DNA of 64,000 nt from Paraburkholderia sp. UYCP14C (GTDB lineage Bacteria > Pseudomonadota > Gammaproteobacteria > Burkholderiales > Burkholderiaceae): contig NZ_SELS01000029.1 in assembly GCF_004197395.1 (NCBI RefSeq), forward strand, positions 31,514-95,513, given 5' to 3'. Position numbers and translations under genes: made by a program. Below the pieces are notes generated by a model. That model worked only from the letters and a program-made list of their open reading frames with translations, ran no database searches and had not been told where the DNA came from. Shown here in pieces: positions 9,527 through 18,813 of this stretch (position 1 is its first letter; every line of letters starts with the position of its first letter).

Positions 9527-11110
9527 TCAGGTCACCGGCGCCGGGTTGAACAGCGTCAACGCGTTATGCAGTCCGAGCTTTTCCGCGCAGGTTTGCTGGC
9601 GGCCGCTCGCGACTTCGAGCATCAGGCGGAACAGTTCCCAGCCCACCTCCTCGATGCTGGACTGGCCGGTCGCGATCGTGCCGGCGTTGATGTCCATCAG
9701 ATCGTGCCAGCGACGCGCGAGGTCCGAACGCGTCGCGACCTTGATGACCGGCACTTCGGCGAGGCTGTACGGGGTGCCGCGGCCGGTCGTGAACACGTGC
9801 AGCGTGATGCCCGAGGCGACCTGCAGCGTGCCGCAGATGAAGTCGCTGGCCGGCGTCGCCGCGTAGATCAGGCCCTTCTGATTGACCTTCTCGCCCGGCG
9901 ACAGCACGCCGGAGATCGCCGAATTGCCCGACTTGATGATCGAGCCCATCGCCTTTTCGACGATGTTCGACAGGCCGCCCTTCTTGTTGCCGGGCGTCGT
10001 GTTCGCACTGCGGTCCGCGCCGCCGCGCTTCAGGTAATCGTCGTACCACTGCATCTCGCGGATGATCGCCTGCGCGACGTCCGCGTTGGCCGCGCGCGCG
10101 GTCAGCTGATCGACGCCGTCGCGCACTTCGGTGACTTCCGAGAACATCACGGTCGCGCCGGCGCGCACCAGCAGGTCGGTCGCGAAACCGACGGCCGGGT
10201 TCGCGGTCAGGCCAGAGAACGCGTCGCTGCCGCCGCACTGCACGCCGATCACCAGATCCGACGCCGGACAGGTTTCGCGACGGCGGTTGTTTAGCCGCTT
10301 CAGATGCCCTTCGGCCATCTTCATGATCGACGTGATCATCGACTGGAAGCCGACGTGCGATTCGTCCTGCAACACCACGACGTCGCCGTTCTGGTCCAGC
10401 GCGACATCGCCGATGTCCGCGACGTCGTCGACGGCCGCGGCGATCGGGATCGTGCCAGGCGGCATCAGACGCTCGGGCTGCAGCTTCTCGCAGCCGAGGC
10501 TCACCATCATCACTTCGCCGCCGAAGTTCGGATTCAGCGCGATGTTGCGCACAGTGCGGATCGGCACCATCGCGTCGGGCGCGTCGATCGCGACGCCACA
10601 GCCGTAGGTGTGACCGAGGCTGACGACATCGTCGACGTTCGGATACTTCGGCAGCAGTTCGGCCTTGATGCGGGTAACCGCGTGCTGCACGACATCGGCG
10701 ACGCACTGCACGGTGGTCGTGATCGCGAGGATGTTGCGCGTGCCCACCGAGCCGTCCGAGTTGCGGTAGCCCTCGAACGTATAGCCTTCGAGCGGCGCCA
10801 TCTCCGGCGCCCTGGTCGTGGCGATCGGCAGGTCCTCGAGTCCCGGCGGGCTCGGCATGCGGATCACGTGCTCGTTGATCCAGCTGCCTTTCGGCAGCGG
10901 CTTCAGCGCATAACCGATCACGACGTTGTAGCGGACGACCTCGTCGCCCTCGGCGAGATCGGCCAGCGCGACCTTGTGGCCCTGCGGCACACGCTCGCGC
11001 AGCCTGAGGCCATCGGCGAACACCGCGCCCTCGCCCAGACCGCCGTCGTTGACGACGATCGCGACATTGTCATTGGGATGAACGCGGATGTAGAGCGGAG
11101 TTTGTTCCAT
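9527..11110 (-). CDS. garD: Galactarate dehydratase (UxaA/GarD family)
   Basis: A 527-residue enzyme read from the ATG at 11110 (AAGGATC upstream); the 15-residue extension to 11155 is not conserved in character. The N-terminal SAF-type domain (about 1-100) and the UxaA body are recognisable: [46 protein letters not shown] and [10 protein letters not shown], the latter two typical of galactarate rather than altronate dehydratase. It converts galactarate (mucate) to 5-keto-4-deoxyglucarate, the substrate of KdgD and GarL nearby. It is divergent from kdgD and shares an intergenic region holding three operators. Confidence 0.92.
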   Translation of the reverse strand: MEQTPLYIRVHPNDNVAIVVNDGGLGEGAVFADGLRLRERVPQGHKVALADLAEGDEVVRYNVVIGYALKPLPKGSWINEHVIRMPSPPGLEDLPIATTRAPEMAPLEGYTFEGYRNSDGSVGTRNILAITTTVQCVADVVQHAVTRIKAELLPKYPNVDDVVSLGHTYGCGVAIDAPDAMVPIRTVRNIALNPNFGGEVMMVSLGCEKLQPERLMPPGTIPIAAAVDDVADIGDVALDQNGDVVVLQDESHVGFQSMITSIMKMAEGHLKRLNNRRRETCPASDLVIGVQCGGSDAFSGLTANPAVGFATDLLVRAGATVMFSEVTEVRDGVDQLTARAANADVAQAIIREMQWYDDYLKRGGADRSANTTPGNKKGGLSNIVEKAMGSIIKSGNSAISGVLSPGEKVNQKGLIYAATPASDFICGTLQVASGITLHVFTTGRGTPYSLAEVPVIKVATRSDLARRWHDLMDINAGTIATGQSSIEEVGWELFRLMLEVASGRQQTCAEKLGLHNALTLFNPAPVT

Positions 11111-11151
11111 TGATCGATCCTTAAGGCGTGATGAGCCTGCTTCGCCAGCAA

Positions 11152-11174
11152 TCATACGTCATCCTACAACATGA
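11152..11174. promoter_or_regulatory. Candidate operator (garD-proximal)
   Basis: On the minus strand it reads ATGTTGTAGGATGACGTATG, a close match to the shared consensus. It lies about 45 bp upstream of the garD start, a position suited to repression. Confidence 0.65.
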
Positions 11175-11194
11175 AAGTTTGCGCAGATGTTCCG

Positions 11195-11203
11195 TATTTA
11201 CCC
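11195..11203 (-). promoter_or_regulatory. Shared GGGTAAATA element (garD promoter)
   Basis: TATTTACCC on the plus strand, reading GGGTAAATACGGA toward garD, lies about 36 bp upstream of the garD-proximal operator. The same element is found in front of dctP and the second udh. Confidence 0.3.
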
Positions 11204-11248
11204 TATAGGATGAATTATGCCGCGAAAACCCCGTTGAGTTACGGGATT

Positions 11249-11272
11249 TGTTGTTGTACGATGACGTATAAG
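11249..11272. promoter_or_regulatory. Candidate operator (garD/kdgD middle)
   Basis: GTTGTACGATGACGTATAAG is the best match to the shared consensus in the window. It lies about 100 bp from the garD-proximal site and about 95 bp upstream of kdgD. Confidence 0.7.
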
Positions 11273-11298
11273 AAATCTGGATTTCAAAGATTTTCTAC

Positions 11299-11320
11299 TA
11301 GTACGACGTCCGTTGTACTG
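11299..11320. promoter_or_regulatory. Candidate operator (kdgD-proximal)
   Basis: AGTACGACGTCCGTTGTACT is an inverted repeat whose arms (AGTACGACG and, on the other strand, AGTACAACG) echo the operator half site. It lies about 45 bp upstream of the kdgD start. Confidence 0.55.
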
Positions 11321-11365
11321 GTTGGATCCGACTAACGACCCAATCCGACGCCTGGATATTTGATC

Positions 11366-12283
11366 ATGACGACACCGCAGGAACTCAAGCAGATCGTTTC
11401 GGAAGGCCTCCTGTCCTTCCCCGTCACCGACTTCGACGCTAAAGGCGACTTCCGCGCCGACACTTACGCAGAGCGCCTCGAATGGCTCGCTCCGTACGGC
11501 GCTTCGGCGCTGTTCGTCGCCGGCGGCACGGGCGAATTCTTCTCGCTGACGCAAGACGACTACACGCAAGTCGTCAAGACCGCGGTCGAAGTGTGCAAGG
11601 GCAAGGTACCGATCCTCGCCGGCGCCGGCGGCCCGACCCGCGTGGCGATCGCCTACGCGAAAGAAGCGCAGCGCCTCGGCGCGCACGGCATCCTGCTGAT
11701 GCCGCACTACCTGACCGAAGCAAGCCAGGACGGTATCGCCGACCACGCCGAAGAGGTCTGCAAGGCCGTTCCGGGCATGGGCGTGATCATTTACAACCGC
11801 GCGAACTCCAAGCTTAACGCCGACATGCTCGAGCGTCTGGCCGACCGTTGCCCGAACCTGATCGGCTTCAAGGACGGCGTGGGCGAGATCGAAAACATGG
11901 TGACGATCCGCCGCCGCCTGGGCGACCGTTTCTCGTACCTCGGCGGCCTGCCGACCGCGGAAGTCTACGCTGCCGCCTACAAGGCGCTGGGCGTGCCGGT
12001 GTACTCGTCGGCGGTGTTCAACTTCATTCCGAAGACCGCGATGGACTTCTACCGCGCGATCGCCGCTGACGACCACGCAACGGTCGGCAAGCTGATCGAC
12101 GAGTTCTTCCTGCCGTACCTGAAGATCCGCAACCGCCGCGCAGGCTACGCGGTCAGCATCGTCAAGGCTGGCGCGAAGCTGGTCGGCCACGACGCAGGTC
12201 CGGTGCGCGCACCGCTGACCGATCTGACTCCGGAAGAAATGGAACAGCTCGACGCGCTCATCAAGAAGCTCGGACCGCAGTAA
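11366..12283 (+). CDS. kdgD: 5-dehydro-4-deoxyglucarate dehydratase
   Basis: A 305-residue member of the dihydrodipicolinate synthase/N-acetylneuraminate lyase family. The start is the ATG at 11366; a TTG two codons earlier is less likely. The GGTGE loop (53-57), Tyr143 in IIYNRAN and the Schiff-base Lys169 in LIGFKDG are present. KdgD dehydrates and decarboxylates 5-keto-4-deoxyglucarate to 2,5-dioxopentanoate (2-oxoglutarate semialdehyde), which the ALDH at 14942 oxidises to 2-oxoglutarate. It is followed on the same strand by an MFS transporter gene, 190 bp on. Confidence 0.93.
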   Translation: MTTPQELKQIVSEGLLSFPVTDFDAKGDFRADTYAERLEWLAPYGASALFVAGGTGEFFSLTQDDYTQVVKTAVEVCKGKVPILAGAGGPTRVAIAYAKEAQRLGAHGILLMPHYLTEASQDGIADHAEEVCKAVPGMGVIIYNRANSKLNADMLERLADRCPNLIGFKDGVGEIENMVTIRRRLGDRFSYLGGLPTAEVYAAAYKALGVPVYSSAVFNFIPKTAMDFYRAIAADDHATVGKLIDEFFLPYLKIRNRRAGYAVSIVKAGAKLVGHDAGPVRAPLTDLTPEEMEQLDALIKKLGPQ

Positions 12284-12359
12284 GGCACCGGCGTCGGGGC
12301 TTCGAGCGAAGAAGCTCGCGAGCCTCATCGACGAGGGCCGCATAGACGGCCCCGTTGCG

Positions 12360-12390
12360 AACGCCCGGCACGGCAACGTCGCCGGGCGTT
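12360..12390 (+). other. Intergenic hairpin between kdgD and the MFS gene
   Basis: A 10-bp inverted repeat AACGCCCGGC / GCCGGGCGTT with an 11-base loop. No T run follows, so it is probably a read-through or mRNA-processing structure rather than a full terminator. Confidence 0.4.
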
Positions 12391-12473
12391 CGTGCATTTG
12401 CATGACAGGCAAGTGGTCCGCGGACCGCCCGGCGTAGAGACCACACCTCGCCCGACAATACAGGAGATGACCC

Positions 12474-13832
12474 ATGGACATGAGCCGCACGGCCAGTTCC
12501 ACCGACGCCGCCTCTAGCGCGGCACGCACCAAGGTCCGCTACGGGATCCTGGCGCTGATCTTTCTGATCACCACCCTCAACTATGCCGACCGTGCGACGC
12601 TGTCCGTCACCGGTTCCGCGATGCGCACCGCGTTCAGTCTCGACGCGATCCGCATGGGCTACATCTTTTCCGCGTTCAGCTGGGCTTACGTACTGTCGCA
12701 ACTGCCGGCCGGTTGGCTGCTCGACCGTTTCGGCGCGCGTCGCGTGTACGCGGCGAGCATCTTCTCCTGGTCGCTGTTCACGCTGCTGCAAAGCTCGGTC
12801 GGTCTGCTCGGCAGCGCCGGTGCGGCGATCTCCGCGCTGTTCGTCCTGCGCTTCGTGATGGGCGCGGCCGAGTCGCCGGCGTTCCCGGCGAACGCGAAGG
12901 TCGTCGCGAGCTGGTTCCCGACCAACGAGCGCGGCACCGCGTCGGCGATCTTCAACGCCGCGCAATACTTTGCCGCCGTCGTGTTCACGCCGCTGATGGC
13001 ATGGATCACCCACGCGTTCGGCTGGGAAATGGTCTACGTCGTAATGGGCGCGGTCGGGCTGCTGCTCGCGCTCACGTGGCTGAAGGTCATGAAGAATCCC
13101 GCCGACCACCCGCGCGTGTCGCGCGCCGAACTCGAGTACATCGAGCAAGGCGGCGGCCTCGTCAGCGGTGCGAGCAAGACGCGTCCGGACGACGTGTCGA
13201 AGGCCGGCGGCTGGACGCTGGTGCGTCAACTGCTCGGCAACCGCATGCTGCTCGGCGTCTATCTCGCGCAGTACTGCATCAACGTGCTGACCTACTTCTT
13301 CCTGACCTGGTTTCCGATCTACCTCGTGCAGGCGCGCGGCATGACGATCCTGCAGGCGGGCCTCGTGGCCTCGCTGCCGGCGATCTGCGGTTTCCTCGGC
13401 GGGGTGCTCGGCGGCGTGCTGTCGGACGGGCTGATCCGCCGCGGCTGTTCGCTGACCGTCGCGCGCAAGGTGCCGATCGTCGGCGGCATGCTGCTGTCGA
13501 CCTGCATCATCGGCTGCAACTACGTGTCGACCGACTGGATCGTCGTCGCGCTGATGTCGCTCGCGTTCTTCGGCAAAGGCATCGGCGCGCTCGGCTGGGC
13601 CGTCGTTGCCGACACGTCGCCGAAGGAAGCGCTCGGCCTGTCCGGCGCGATCTTCAACATGTTCGGCAACATCGCCGGCATCGTGACGCCGATCGTGATC
13701 GGTTATCTGGTCGCGCGCTCGGGCTCATTCAATGGCGCGCTGGTGTTCGTCGGCGCGAACGCGCTGCTGACGGTGATCAGCTACCTGGTGATCGTCAAGG
13801 ACATCCGGCGCGTCGAGTTGCGCCCGGCTTGA
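12474..13832 (+). CDS. MFS transporter, anion:cation symporter family (aldarate/hexuronate)
   Basis: A 452-residue, 12-helix major facilitator. The motif TLNYADRATLSVTG in helix 1, followed by RMGYIFSAFSWAYVLSQLPAGWLLDRFGAR, is the signature of GudP/GarP-type symporters for glucarate, galactarate and galactonate. A clear ribosome binding site (AGGAGATGACCC) precedes the ATG. It lies downstream of kdgD and before the regulator, so it most likely imports aldarates such as galactarate. The exact substrate cannot be told from sequence. Confidence 0.88.
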   Translation: MDMSRTASSTDAASSAARTKVRYGILALIFLITTLNYADRATLSVTGSAMRTAFSLDAIRMGYIFSAFSWAYVLSQLPAGWLLDRFGARRVYAASIFSWSLFTLLQSSVGLLGSAGAAISALFVLRFVMGAAESPAFPANAKVVASWFPTNERGTASAIFNAAQYFAAVVFTPLMAWITHAFGWEMVYVVMGAVGLLLALTWLKVMKNPADHPRVSRAELEYIEQGGGLVSGASKTRPDDVSKAGGWTLVRQLLGNRMLLGVYLAQYCINVLTYFFLTWFPIYLVQARGMTILQAGLVASLPAICGFLGGVLGGVLSDGLIRRGCSLTVARKVPIVGGMLLSTCIIGCNYVSTDWIVVALMSLAFFGKGIGALGWAVVADTSPKEALGLSGAIFNMFGNIAGIVTPIVIGYLVARSGSFNGALVFVGANALLTVISYLVIVKDIRRVELRPA

Positions 13833-13977
13833 GCCCGTTATAGGCTCAGCTATCGTTCCGGTTATCGTACTTCCGGCCGGCGGACGCCCGGCGCCTCGCG
13901 CGATCCATGCGCACCGAGGCGCCAAACTTCGGGCAGCCGCCGATCTATGTGACATTTGCGCCGAAATCGATCCGGCG

Positions 13978-14011
13978 CTTATATAATCAGTCGTCAGACG
14001 ACGATATAATA
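13978..14011. promoter_or_regulatory. Candidate operator in front of the GntR regulator
   Basis: An extended inverted repeat centred on TCGTCAGACGA, with TTATATAATC on one side and GATATAATAA on the other. It contains the ACGACGATATA part of the shared motif and lies about 50 bp upstream of the regulator, suggesting autoregulation. A TATAAT sequence lies inside it. Confidence 0.6.
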
Positions 14012-14056
14012 AAAATGCAGGATTTCCAGCGATCTTTCAAACAAGGAGCGTTTTCG

Positions 14057-14800
14057 ATGGCTACACCACTAGCATCCGCGGCACCGCCACGACGCGCTCG
14101 CAATCTTGCCGAGTTCGTCGTCAACTACGTCACCGAGCAGATCTCGGCCAACGTGTTGAAGCCGGGCGACAAGCTCCCGACCGAATCCCAGTTGATGAAC
14201 ACGCTCAGCGTGAGCCGCACGGTGATCCGCGAGGCGATCTCCCGCCTGCAGGCAGGCAAGATCATCGAGACGCGGCACGGCATCGGCAGCTTCGTGCTCG
14301 AGCCGCAGCGCGAAAAGCTCGGCATCGACATGGTGCCCGCCACCACGCTGCGCGACGTGCTGTCCATTCTTGAGCTGCGCATCAGCCTCGAAACCGAATG
14401 CGCCGGTCTCGCCGCGCAACGCGCAAAACCGGACGACCTCGCGCGCATGCGTGCCGCGCTCGACGCGATCGAAGCCACGCGCCACAACGGGCTCGACAGC
14501 GTGGACGCCGACCTGCAGTTCCACATCTCGGTCGCGCGCGCAACCGGCAACCGCTATTTCGTCGACATCCTGTCGCAGATGGGCAGCGCGCTGATTCCGC
14601 GCAACCGGCTCGACTCGGCGGGCATCGCGCGCGCCGATCCCGATGCGTATCTGTCGCTCGTGAATCTCGAGCATGAAAGCATCCTCGAGGCGATCAGCCG
14701 GCACGACGCCGAAGGCGCGCGCGCGGCGATGCGCATGCATCTGTCGAATAGCCGCGAGCGGCTGCGTCGCGCCAACGAAGTGAGCGAAGCGAACAGCTGA
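14057..14800 (+). CDS. FadR-type GntR transcriptional regulator of the hexuronate/aldarate regulon
   Basis: A 247-residue regulator read from the ATG at 14057, which follows a strong AAGGAGCG site; the open frame to 13907 crosses the operator and is not used. The winged helix (about 15-85) shows KLPTESQLMNTLSVSRTVIREAISRL followed by GIGSFV, and the C-terminal FCD ligand domain (about 100-235) contains the Asp/His metal-type residues in DLQFHISVARATGN and LEHESILEAI. It lies amid the genes it probably controls. FadR-type regulators called GguR, ExuR and UxuR control hexuronate genes in other proteobacteria; which of these is the orthologue was not checked. Confidence 0.85.
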   Translation: MATPLASAAPPRRARNLAEFVVNYVTEQISANVLKPGDKLPTESQLMNTLSVSRTVIREAISRLQAGKIIETRHGIGSFVLEPQREKLGIDMVPATTLRDVLSILELRISLETECAGLAAQRAKPDDLARMRAALDAIEATRHNGLDSVDADLQFHISVARATGNRYFVDILSQMGSALIPRNRLDSAGIARADPDAYLSLVNLEHESILEAISRHDAEGARAAMRMHLSNSRERLRRANEVSEANS

Positions 14801-14821
14801 TTTTCGCGAAGCACGCGGGCG

Positions 14822-14856
14822 AAAAAAATGGCCGGGAATCTCCCGGCCATTTTTTT
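14822..14856. terminator. Bidirectional Rho-independent terminator
   Basis: The inverted repeat ATGGCCGGGA / TCCCGGCCAT has a 3-base loop and is flanked by seven A on the left and six T on the right, so it can end both the regulator transcript and the converging aldehyde dehydrogenase transcript. Confidence 0.92.
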
Positions 14857-14941
14857 ATCTTGCGATTGCGTGCGCCCTTCCGTTCGATGCGCACCCGGCC
14901 GAGCGGCCCGGCGCGCATCCGTTCACGACGCCGTCACGTGA

Positions 14942-16525
14942 TCAACCGCGCGTGAGTTCGCCATCGCGACGACGCCACAGTTCCAGCGGGTTGCCGTCGG
15001 CCAGCGTCTGCGGCAGCAGCTCGGCCGGGAAGTCCTGATAGCACACCGGACGCAGGAAGCGGTCGATCGACGTCGTGCCGACCGAGGTCGCGCGGCTATC
15101 CGACGTTGCCGGGAACGGGCCGCCGTGAACCATCGCGTGGCACACTTCGACGCCGGTCGGGAAGCCGTTGACCAGAATCCGGCCGGCCTTGCGCTCGAGA
15201 ATCGTCACGAGCTTCTTCGCGCCCGCCACGTCGGCGCTGTCCATCTGCAGCGTCGCGGTCAGCTGGCCGGCGAAGTGCTCGGCAACCTTCAGCATTTCCT
15301 GCTCGTCCTTGCAGCGAATGATCGTCGACGCCGGGCCGAACACTTCGTCTTCGAGCACCGGGTTCGCGAGGAACGTCTGCGCGTCGGTCACGAACAGCGC
15401 TGCGCAAGCCTGAGTCGGGCCGGTCGCGGCGACGCCGCGTGCCACGACTTCGACGCCCTTCGTCGCGGCCAGCTTGCCTTCACCGTCCTCATACGCGGCG
15501 TGGATGCCCGAGGTCAGCATGGTCTGCGCCGGCTTTGCCGCGAGCGCTTCCGATGCCGTCGCGACGAAGCCCTTCAGCGCGTCGCTGTCGATCGCGATGG
15601 CGAGGCCCGGGTTCGTGCAGAACTGGCCCGCGCCGAGCACGAGCGAGTCGACGAAACCGCGCGCGATGCTGTCGCCGCGCGCCGTGAGGGCGTTCGGCAT
15701 CAGGAACACCGGGTTGATGCTGCTCATTTCGGCGTAAACCGGGATCGGTTCCGGACGTGCCGCCGCGACGCGCATCAGCGACGTGCCGCCCGCGCGCGAA
15801 CCGGTGAAGCCGACCGCCTTGATGGCCGGGTGCGCAACCAGCGCCTCGCCGACCGAGTTACCCGCGCCGACGATCATCGAGAACACGCCTTCGGGCAGAT
15901 CCATTTCCTGCGCGACGCGCTGGATCACGCGACCGACCAGCTCCGACGTGCCGAGGTGCGCGCGGTGCGCCTTCACGACGACCGGGCAGCCTGCGGCCAG
16001 CGCCGCAGCGGTGTCGCCACCGGCGACCGAGAACGCGAGCGGGAAGTTGCTCGCGCCGAACACCGCGACCGGGCCGAGCGCGATCTTCTGCATGCGCAGA
16101 TCCGAGCGCGGCAGCGGCTTGCGATCCGGCAGCGGCGAATCGAGCGTTGCGTTGAGCCACTGACCCGCGCGCACGGTTTGCGCGAACAGCTTCAGCTGGC
16201 CGGTGGTGCGGCCGCGCTCGCCTTCCAGACGCGCCTTCGGCAGACCCGATTCAGCCATCGCACGTTCGATCAGCTCGTCGCCGAGCGCGGTGATGCCGTC
16301 CGCGATACGATCCAGAAACTCGGCACGCACGGCGAGCGGCAGTTGACGATAGGCGTCGAACGCTTGCTGCGCGAGCGTACAGGCCTGCTCGACGTTTGCG
16401 ACAGTGCCGCTGCCGAACACCGGCTCGGCAATCTCGGAACCCGTGGCAGGATTGAACGCGCGCAGCGGTTTTTCTTCGCCGCGCACTGCTTTGCGACCGA
16501 TCAGCATTTCACCGGTAATAGGCAT
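14942..16525 (-). CDS. Aldehyde dehydrogenase, 2,5-dioxovalerate (2-oxoglutarate semialdehyde) type
   Basis: A 527-residue NAD(P)-dependent aldehyde dehydrogenase; start at 16525 preceded by AAGGAAAG. The catalytic Cys303 lies in [11 protein letters not shown] and the general base Glu266 in [10 protein letters not shown], where the usual ELGG is replaced by EMSS, a mark of the branch that includes ketoglutarate-semialdehyde dehydrogenases. It would oxidise the KdgD product to 2-oxoglutarate, feeding the citric acid cycle. It is convergent with the regulator, divergent from the garL-like gene, and has an operator in its own promoter. Confidence 0.9.
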   Translation of the reverse strand: MPITGEMLIGRKAVRGEEKPLRAFNPATGSEIAEPVFGSGTVANVEQACTLAQQAFDAYRQLPLAVRAEFLDRIADGITALGDELIERAMAESGLPKARLEGERGRTTGQLKLFAQTVRAGQWLNATLDSPLPDRKPLPRSDLRMQKIALGPVAVFGASNFPLAFSVAGGDTAAALAAGCPVVVKAHRAHLGTSELVGRVIQRVAQEMDLPEGVFSMIVGAGNSVGEALVAHPAIKAVGFTGSRAGGTSLMRVAAARPEPIPVYAEMSSINPVFLMPNALTARGDSIARGFVDSLVLGAGQFCTNPGLAIAIDSDALKGFVATASEALAAKPAQTMLTSGIHAAYEDGEGKLAATKGVEVVARGVAATGPTQACAALFVTDAQTFLANPVLEDEVFGPASTIIRCKDEQEMLKVAEHFAGQLTATLQMDSADVAGAKKLVTILERKAGRILVNGFPTGVEVCHAMVHGGPFPATSDSRATSVGTTSIDRFLRPVCYQDFPAELLPQTLADGNPLELWRRRDGELTRG

Positions 16526-16554
16526 TTTGGCTTTCCTTGAATGAAGGCTTAAGA

Positions 16555-16575
16555 TATAGGTCATCCTACAACATT
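16555..16575. promoter_or_regulatory. Candidate operator (aldehyde dehydrogenase side)
   Basis: On the minus strand it reads AATGTTGTAGGATGACCTAT, nearly identical to the garD-proximal operator. It lies about 30 bp upstream of the dehydrogenase start. Confidence 0.65.
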
Positions 16576-16668
16576 GCGGGGGCTCCATGCAACCCGAAAC
16601 GCTTGTTGGACAGGGATATTCGGGTTTACTCGCCCGTTACAACGGAGGTCCACGATGCTAATCTGCGG

Positions 16669-16691
16669 TTAGTCATACGACGACTTATAAC
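16669..16691. promoter_or_regulatory. Candidate operator (garL side)
   Basis: TTAGTCATACGACGACTTAT keeps the ACGACGAC core with a palindromic frame. It lies about 75 bp upstream of the garL-like start and about 115 bp from the dehydrogenase-side operator. Confidence 0.6.
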
Positions 16692-16764
16692 CTTGCGTTC
16701 CGCGTGGTTTTTGACAGTCGTCGAAGCCTTTATCCCGATCCATCGCAGTTCGAGGAGACACCGC

Positions 16765-17565
16765 ATGCCCGCCGTCACGCCTTACGAATCCCTGCCCAAC
16801 CGCTTCCGACGCGCGGTGCGCGAGGGAAAAACCCAGATCGGCTGTTGGGCTTCGCTCGCCAGCCCGATCGCCACTGAACTGCTGGGCACGGTCGGCTTCG
16901 ACTGGATGCTGCTGGACGCCGAACACGCGCCCAACGACGTGCTCACGCTGATCCCGCAATTGATGGCGCTCAAGGACAGCGGCAGCGCACCTGTCGTCCG
17001 ACCACCGGCCAACGACAGCGTCGTGATCAAGCGTTTTCTCGACAGCGGCTTCTCGAACTTCCTCGTGCCCTTCGTCGACAGCGCCGACGACGCCGCCCGC
17101 GCGGTGGCGTCGACGCGCTACCCGCCGCAGGGCATCCGCGGCGTGTCGGTCGGCCATCGCGGCAACCGCTATGGCACCGTGCCCGACTACTTCGCGCTCG
17201 CCAACGACAACGTCTGCGTAATCCCGCAGATCGAAAGCCGCAAGGCGGTCGAGGCGATCGACAGCATCCTCGCGGTGGACGGGATCGACGCGGTCTTCAT
17301 CGGCCCGTCCGACCTGGCGGCGTCGTATGGCCACCTCGGCAATGCGAACCATCCTGACGTGCAGCAGGCGATCGCGCATGTGTTCGAGCGCGCGCAGGCG
17401 GCCGGCAAGGCGAGCGGCATTCTCGCGCCGGTGCAGGCCGACGCGGAACGTTATCTGTCGATGGGCGCGCGCGTCGTCGCCGTCTGCGCGGATATGGGGC
17501 TGCTCAAGGGCGCCGCGCAGGCGGCGCAGAAACACTTCATGCAGAAACCGGCGGGCGAGGCTTGA
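16765..17565 (+). CDS. garL: HpcH/HpaI aldolase, probable 2-keto-3-deoxyglucarate aldolase
   Basis: A 266-residue class II pyruvate aldolase. The start is the ATG at 16765 with CGAGGAGACACC upstream; the in-frame extension to 16537 crosses the operators. Visible family residues are the base His54 in [10 protein letters not shown], Arg79 in VVRPP and the metal ligands in IPQIES and [10 protein letters not shown]. GarL cleaves 5-keto-4-deoxyglucarate to pyruvate and tartronate semialdehyde; the next gene encodes the reductase for that product, only 32 bp on, which strongly supports this role over the homoprotocatechuate-pathway aldolase HpcH. Confidence 0.88.
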   Translation: MPAVTPYESLPNRFRRAVREGKTQIGCWASLASPIATELLGTVGFDWMLLDAEHAPNDVLTLIPQLMALKDSGSAPVVRPPANDSVVIKRFLDSGFSNFLVPFVDSADDAARAVASTRYPPQGIRGVSVGHRGNRYGTVPDYFALANDNVCVIPQIESRKAVEAIDSILAVDGIDAVFIGPSDLAASYGHLGNANHPDVQQAIAHVFERAQAAGKASGILAPVQADAERYLSMGARVVAVCADMGLLKGAAQAAQKHFMQKPAGEA

Positions 17566-17597
17566 ACGCGGCCGCCATGACACTTTCGGAGCATTCC

Positions 17598-18491
17598 ATG
17601 CAAAAAGCAGGCTTTATCGGACTCGGCATCATGGGCAAGCCCATGGCCGCCAACCTTCTGAAAAACGGCGTGTCGCTCGCCGCCTTCACGCGTAGCGGCG
17701 TGCCCGCCGAACTCACGCAGGCCGGCGCCGTCGCATGCGAGAACCCCGCCGCGGTCGCCGCGCACGCGGACGTGATCTTCGTCATGGTGCCGGACACGCC
17801 GGACGTCGAACGCGTGCTGTTCGGCGAAAACGGCCTCGCGAGCGCGCTGCGCGCCGGCCAGACCGTCGTCGACATGAGCTCGATCTCGCCGATGGCGACC
17901 CGCGACTTCGCGGCGCGCGTGCGCGAAACCGGCGCCGATTATCTCGACGCGCCGGTATCGGGCGGCGAAGTCGGCGCGAAGGCCGGCTCGCTGACGATCA
18001 TGGTCGGCGGCGAACAGGCCACGTTCGACAGCGTCAAGCCGTTGTTCGACATGATGGGCAAGAACGTCACGCTGATCGGCGCGGTCGGCGCGGGTCAGGT
18101 GTGCAAGGTCGCCAACCAGGTGATCGTCGCGGCGACCATCGAGGCAGTCGGCGAAGCGCTGCTGCTCGCGTCGAAGGCCGGTGTCGATGCGGCGCGCGTG
18201 CGTGAGGCGCTGATGGGCGGCTTCGCGTCGTCGCGCATTCTCGAAGTGCACGGCGAGCGCATGACCAAGCGCACGTTCGATCCGGGTTTCCGCATCGAAC
18301 TGCACCAGAAGGACCTGAACCTCGCGCTGTCGACCGCGCAGGCGCTCGGCGTGTCGCTGCCGAACACCGCCACCTGTCAGGCGCTGTTCAACGCGTGCGT
18401 CGCGCACGGCGGCAAGGCGTGGGATCACTCGGCGATGGTGCGCGCGCTCGAAGTGCTCGCGAATCACGAGATCGGTCAGAAGACCGCGTAA
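17598..18491 (+). CDS. garR: 2-hydroxy-3-oxopropionate (tartronate semialdehyde) reductase
   Basis: A 297-residue beta-hydroxyacid dehydrogenase read from the ATG at 17598 (CGGAGC upstream). It shows the NAD(P) motif GFIGLGIMGKPMAANL (5-20), the substrate loop DAPVSGGEVGAKAGSLTIMVGG (about 117-138) and the catalytic Lys170 in GQVCKVANQ. GarR reduces tartronate semialdehyde to glycerate. It forms a two-gene unit with the aldolase and ends before a clear terminator. No glycerate kinase gene is seen in the window. Confidence 0.93.
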   Translation: MQKAGFIGLGIMGKPMAANLLKNGVSLAAFTRSGVPAELTQAGAVACENPAAVAAHADVIFVMVPDTPDVERVLFGENGLASALRAGQTVVDMSSISPMATRDFAARVRETGADYLDAPVSGGEVGAKAGSLTIMVGGEQATFDSVKPLFDMMGKNVTLIGAVGAGQVCKVANQVIVAATIEAVGEALLLASKAGVDAARVREALMGGFASSRILEVHGERMTKRTFDPGFRIELHQKDLNLALSTAQALGVSLPNTATCQALFNACVAHGGKAWDHSAMVRALEVLANHEIGQKTA

Positions 18492-18518
18492 GCGTACGAT
18501 CGCACGCGGCTCGAAGTT

Positions 18519-18571
18519 ACGCCGCTGCGTTTGCTCCGGGTTGTCGATGGAGTGGACGCAGCGGCGTTTTT
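18519..18571 (+). terminator. Rho-independent terminator after garR
   Basis: A perfect 12-bp stem (ACGCCGCTGCGT / ACGCAGCGGCGT) with a 25-base loop is followed by TTTTT, 28 bp past the garR stop. From here to 18720 nothing else is seen. Confidence 0.8.
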
Positions 18572-18727
18572 GCGTGTGCGTGCGGCGTTGTACTGGGCAT
18601 TGCGCGCGGCGCGTCGAGCGCATGGCGTTCTCGCGACAATAGTCTGGACTGCTGGGGATATCGCACGTTGAACTTGCGCTACGGAGCTACGGATCCACCG
18701 AGCCACTGAACCAACACCCCGCCCAAC

Positions 18728-18764
18728 AAAAAAGAGGCGGCGCCCATTTCAGGCACCGCCTCTT
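18728..18764 (-). terminator. Rho-independent terminator after the ExuT-like gene
   Basis: A 13-bp stem with one mismatch (AAGAGGCGGCGCC / GGCACCGCCTCTT) and a 7-base loop; the A run on its left reads as a T tail on the minus strand. It faces the garR terminator. Confidence 0.85.
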
Positions 18765-18813
18765 CCCACTTCAACTGCCGGTCAAACCCACCCGAGCCGA
18801 CCCATAACGCGTT

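Noticed and set aside
16537-16764. N-terminal extension of the garL-like gene
   Set aside because: It crosses two operators and lacks a ribosome site; the ATG at 16765 has a strong one.
18395-18709. Frames on both strands between garR and the ExuT-like gene
   Set aside because: They cross a strong terminator stem and lack start signals.
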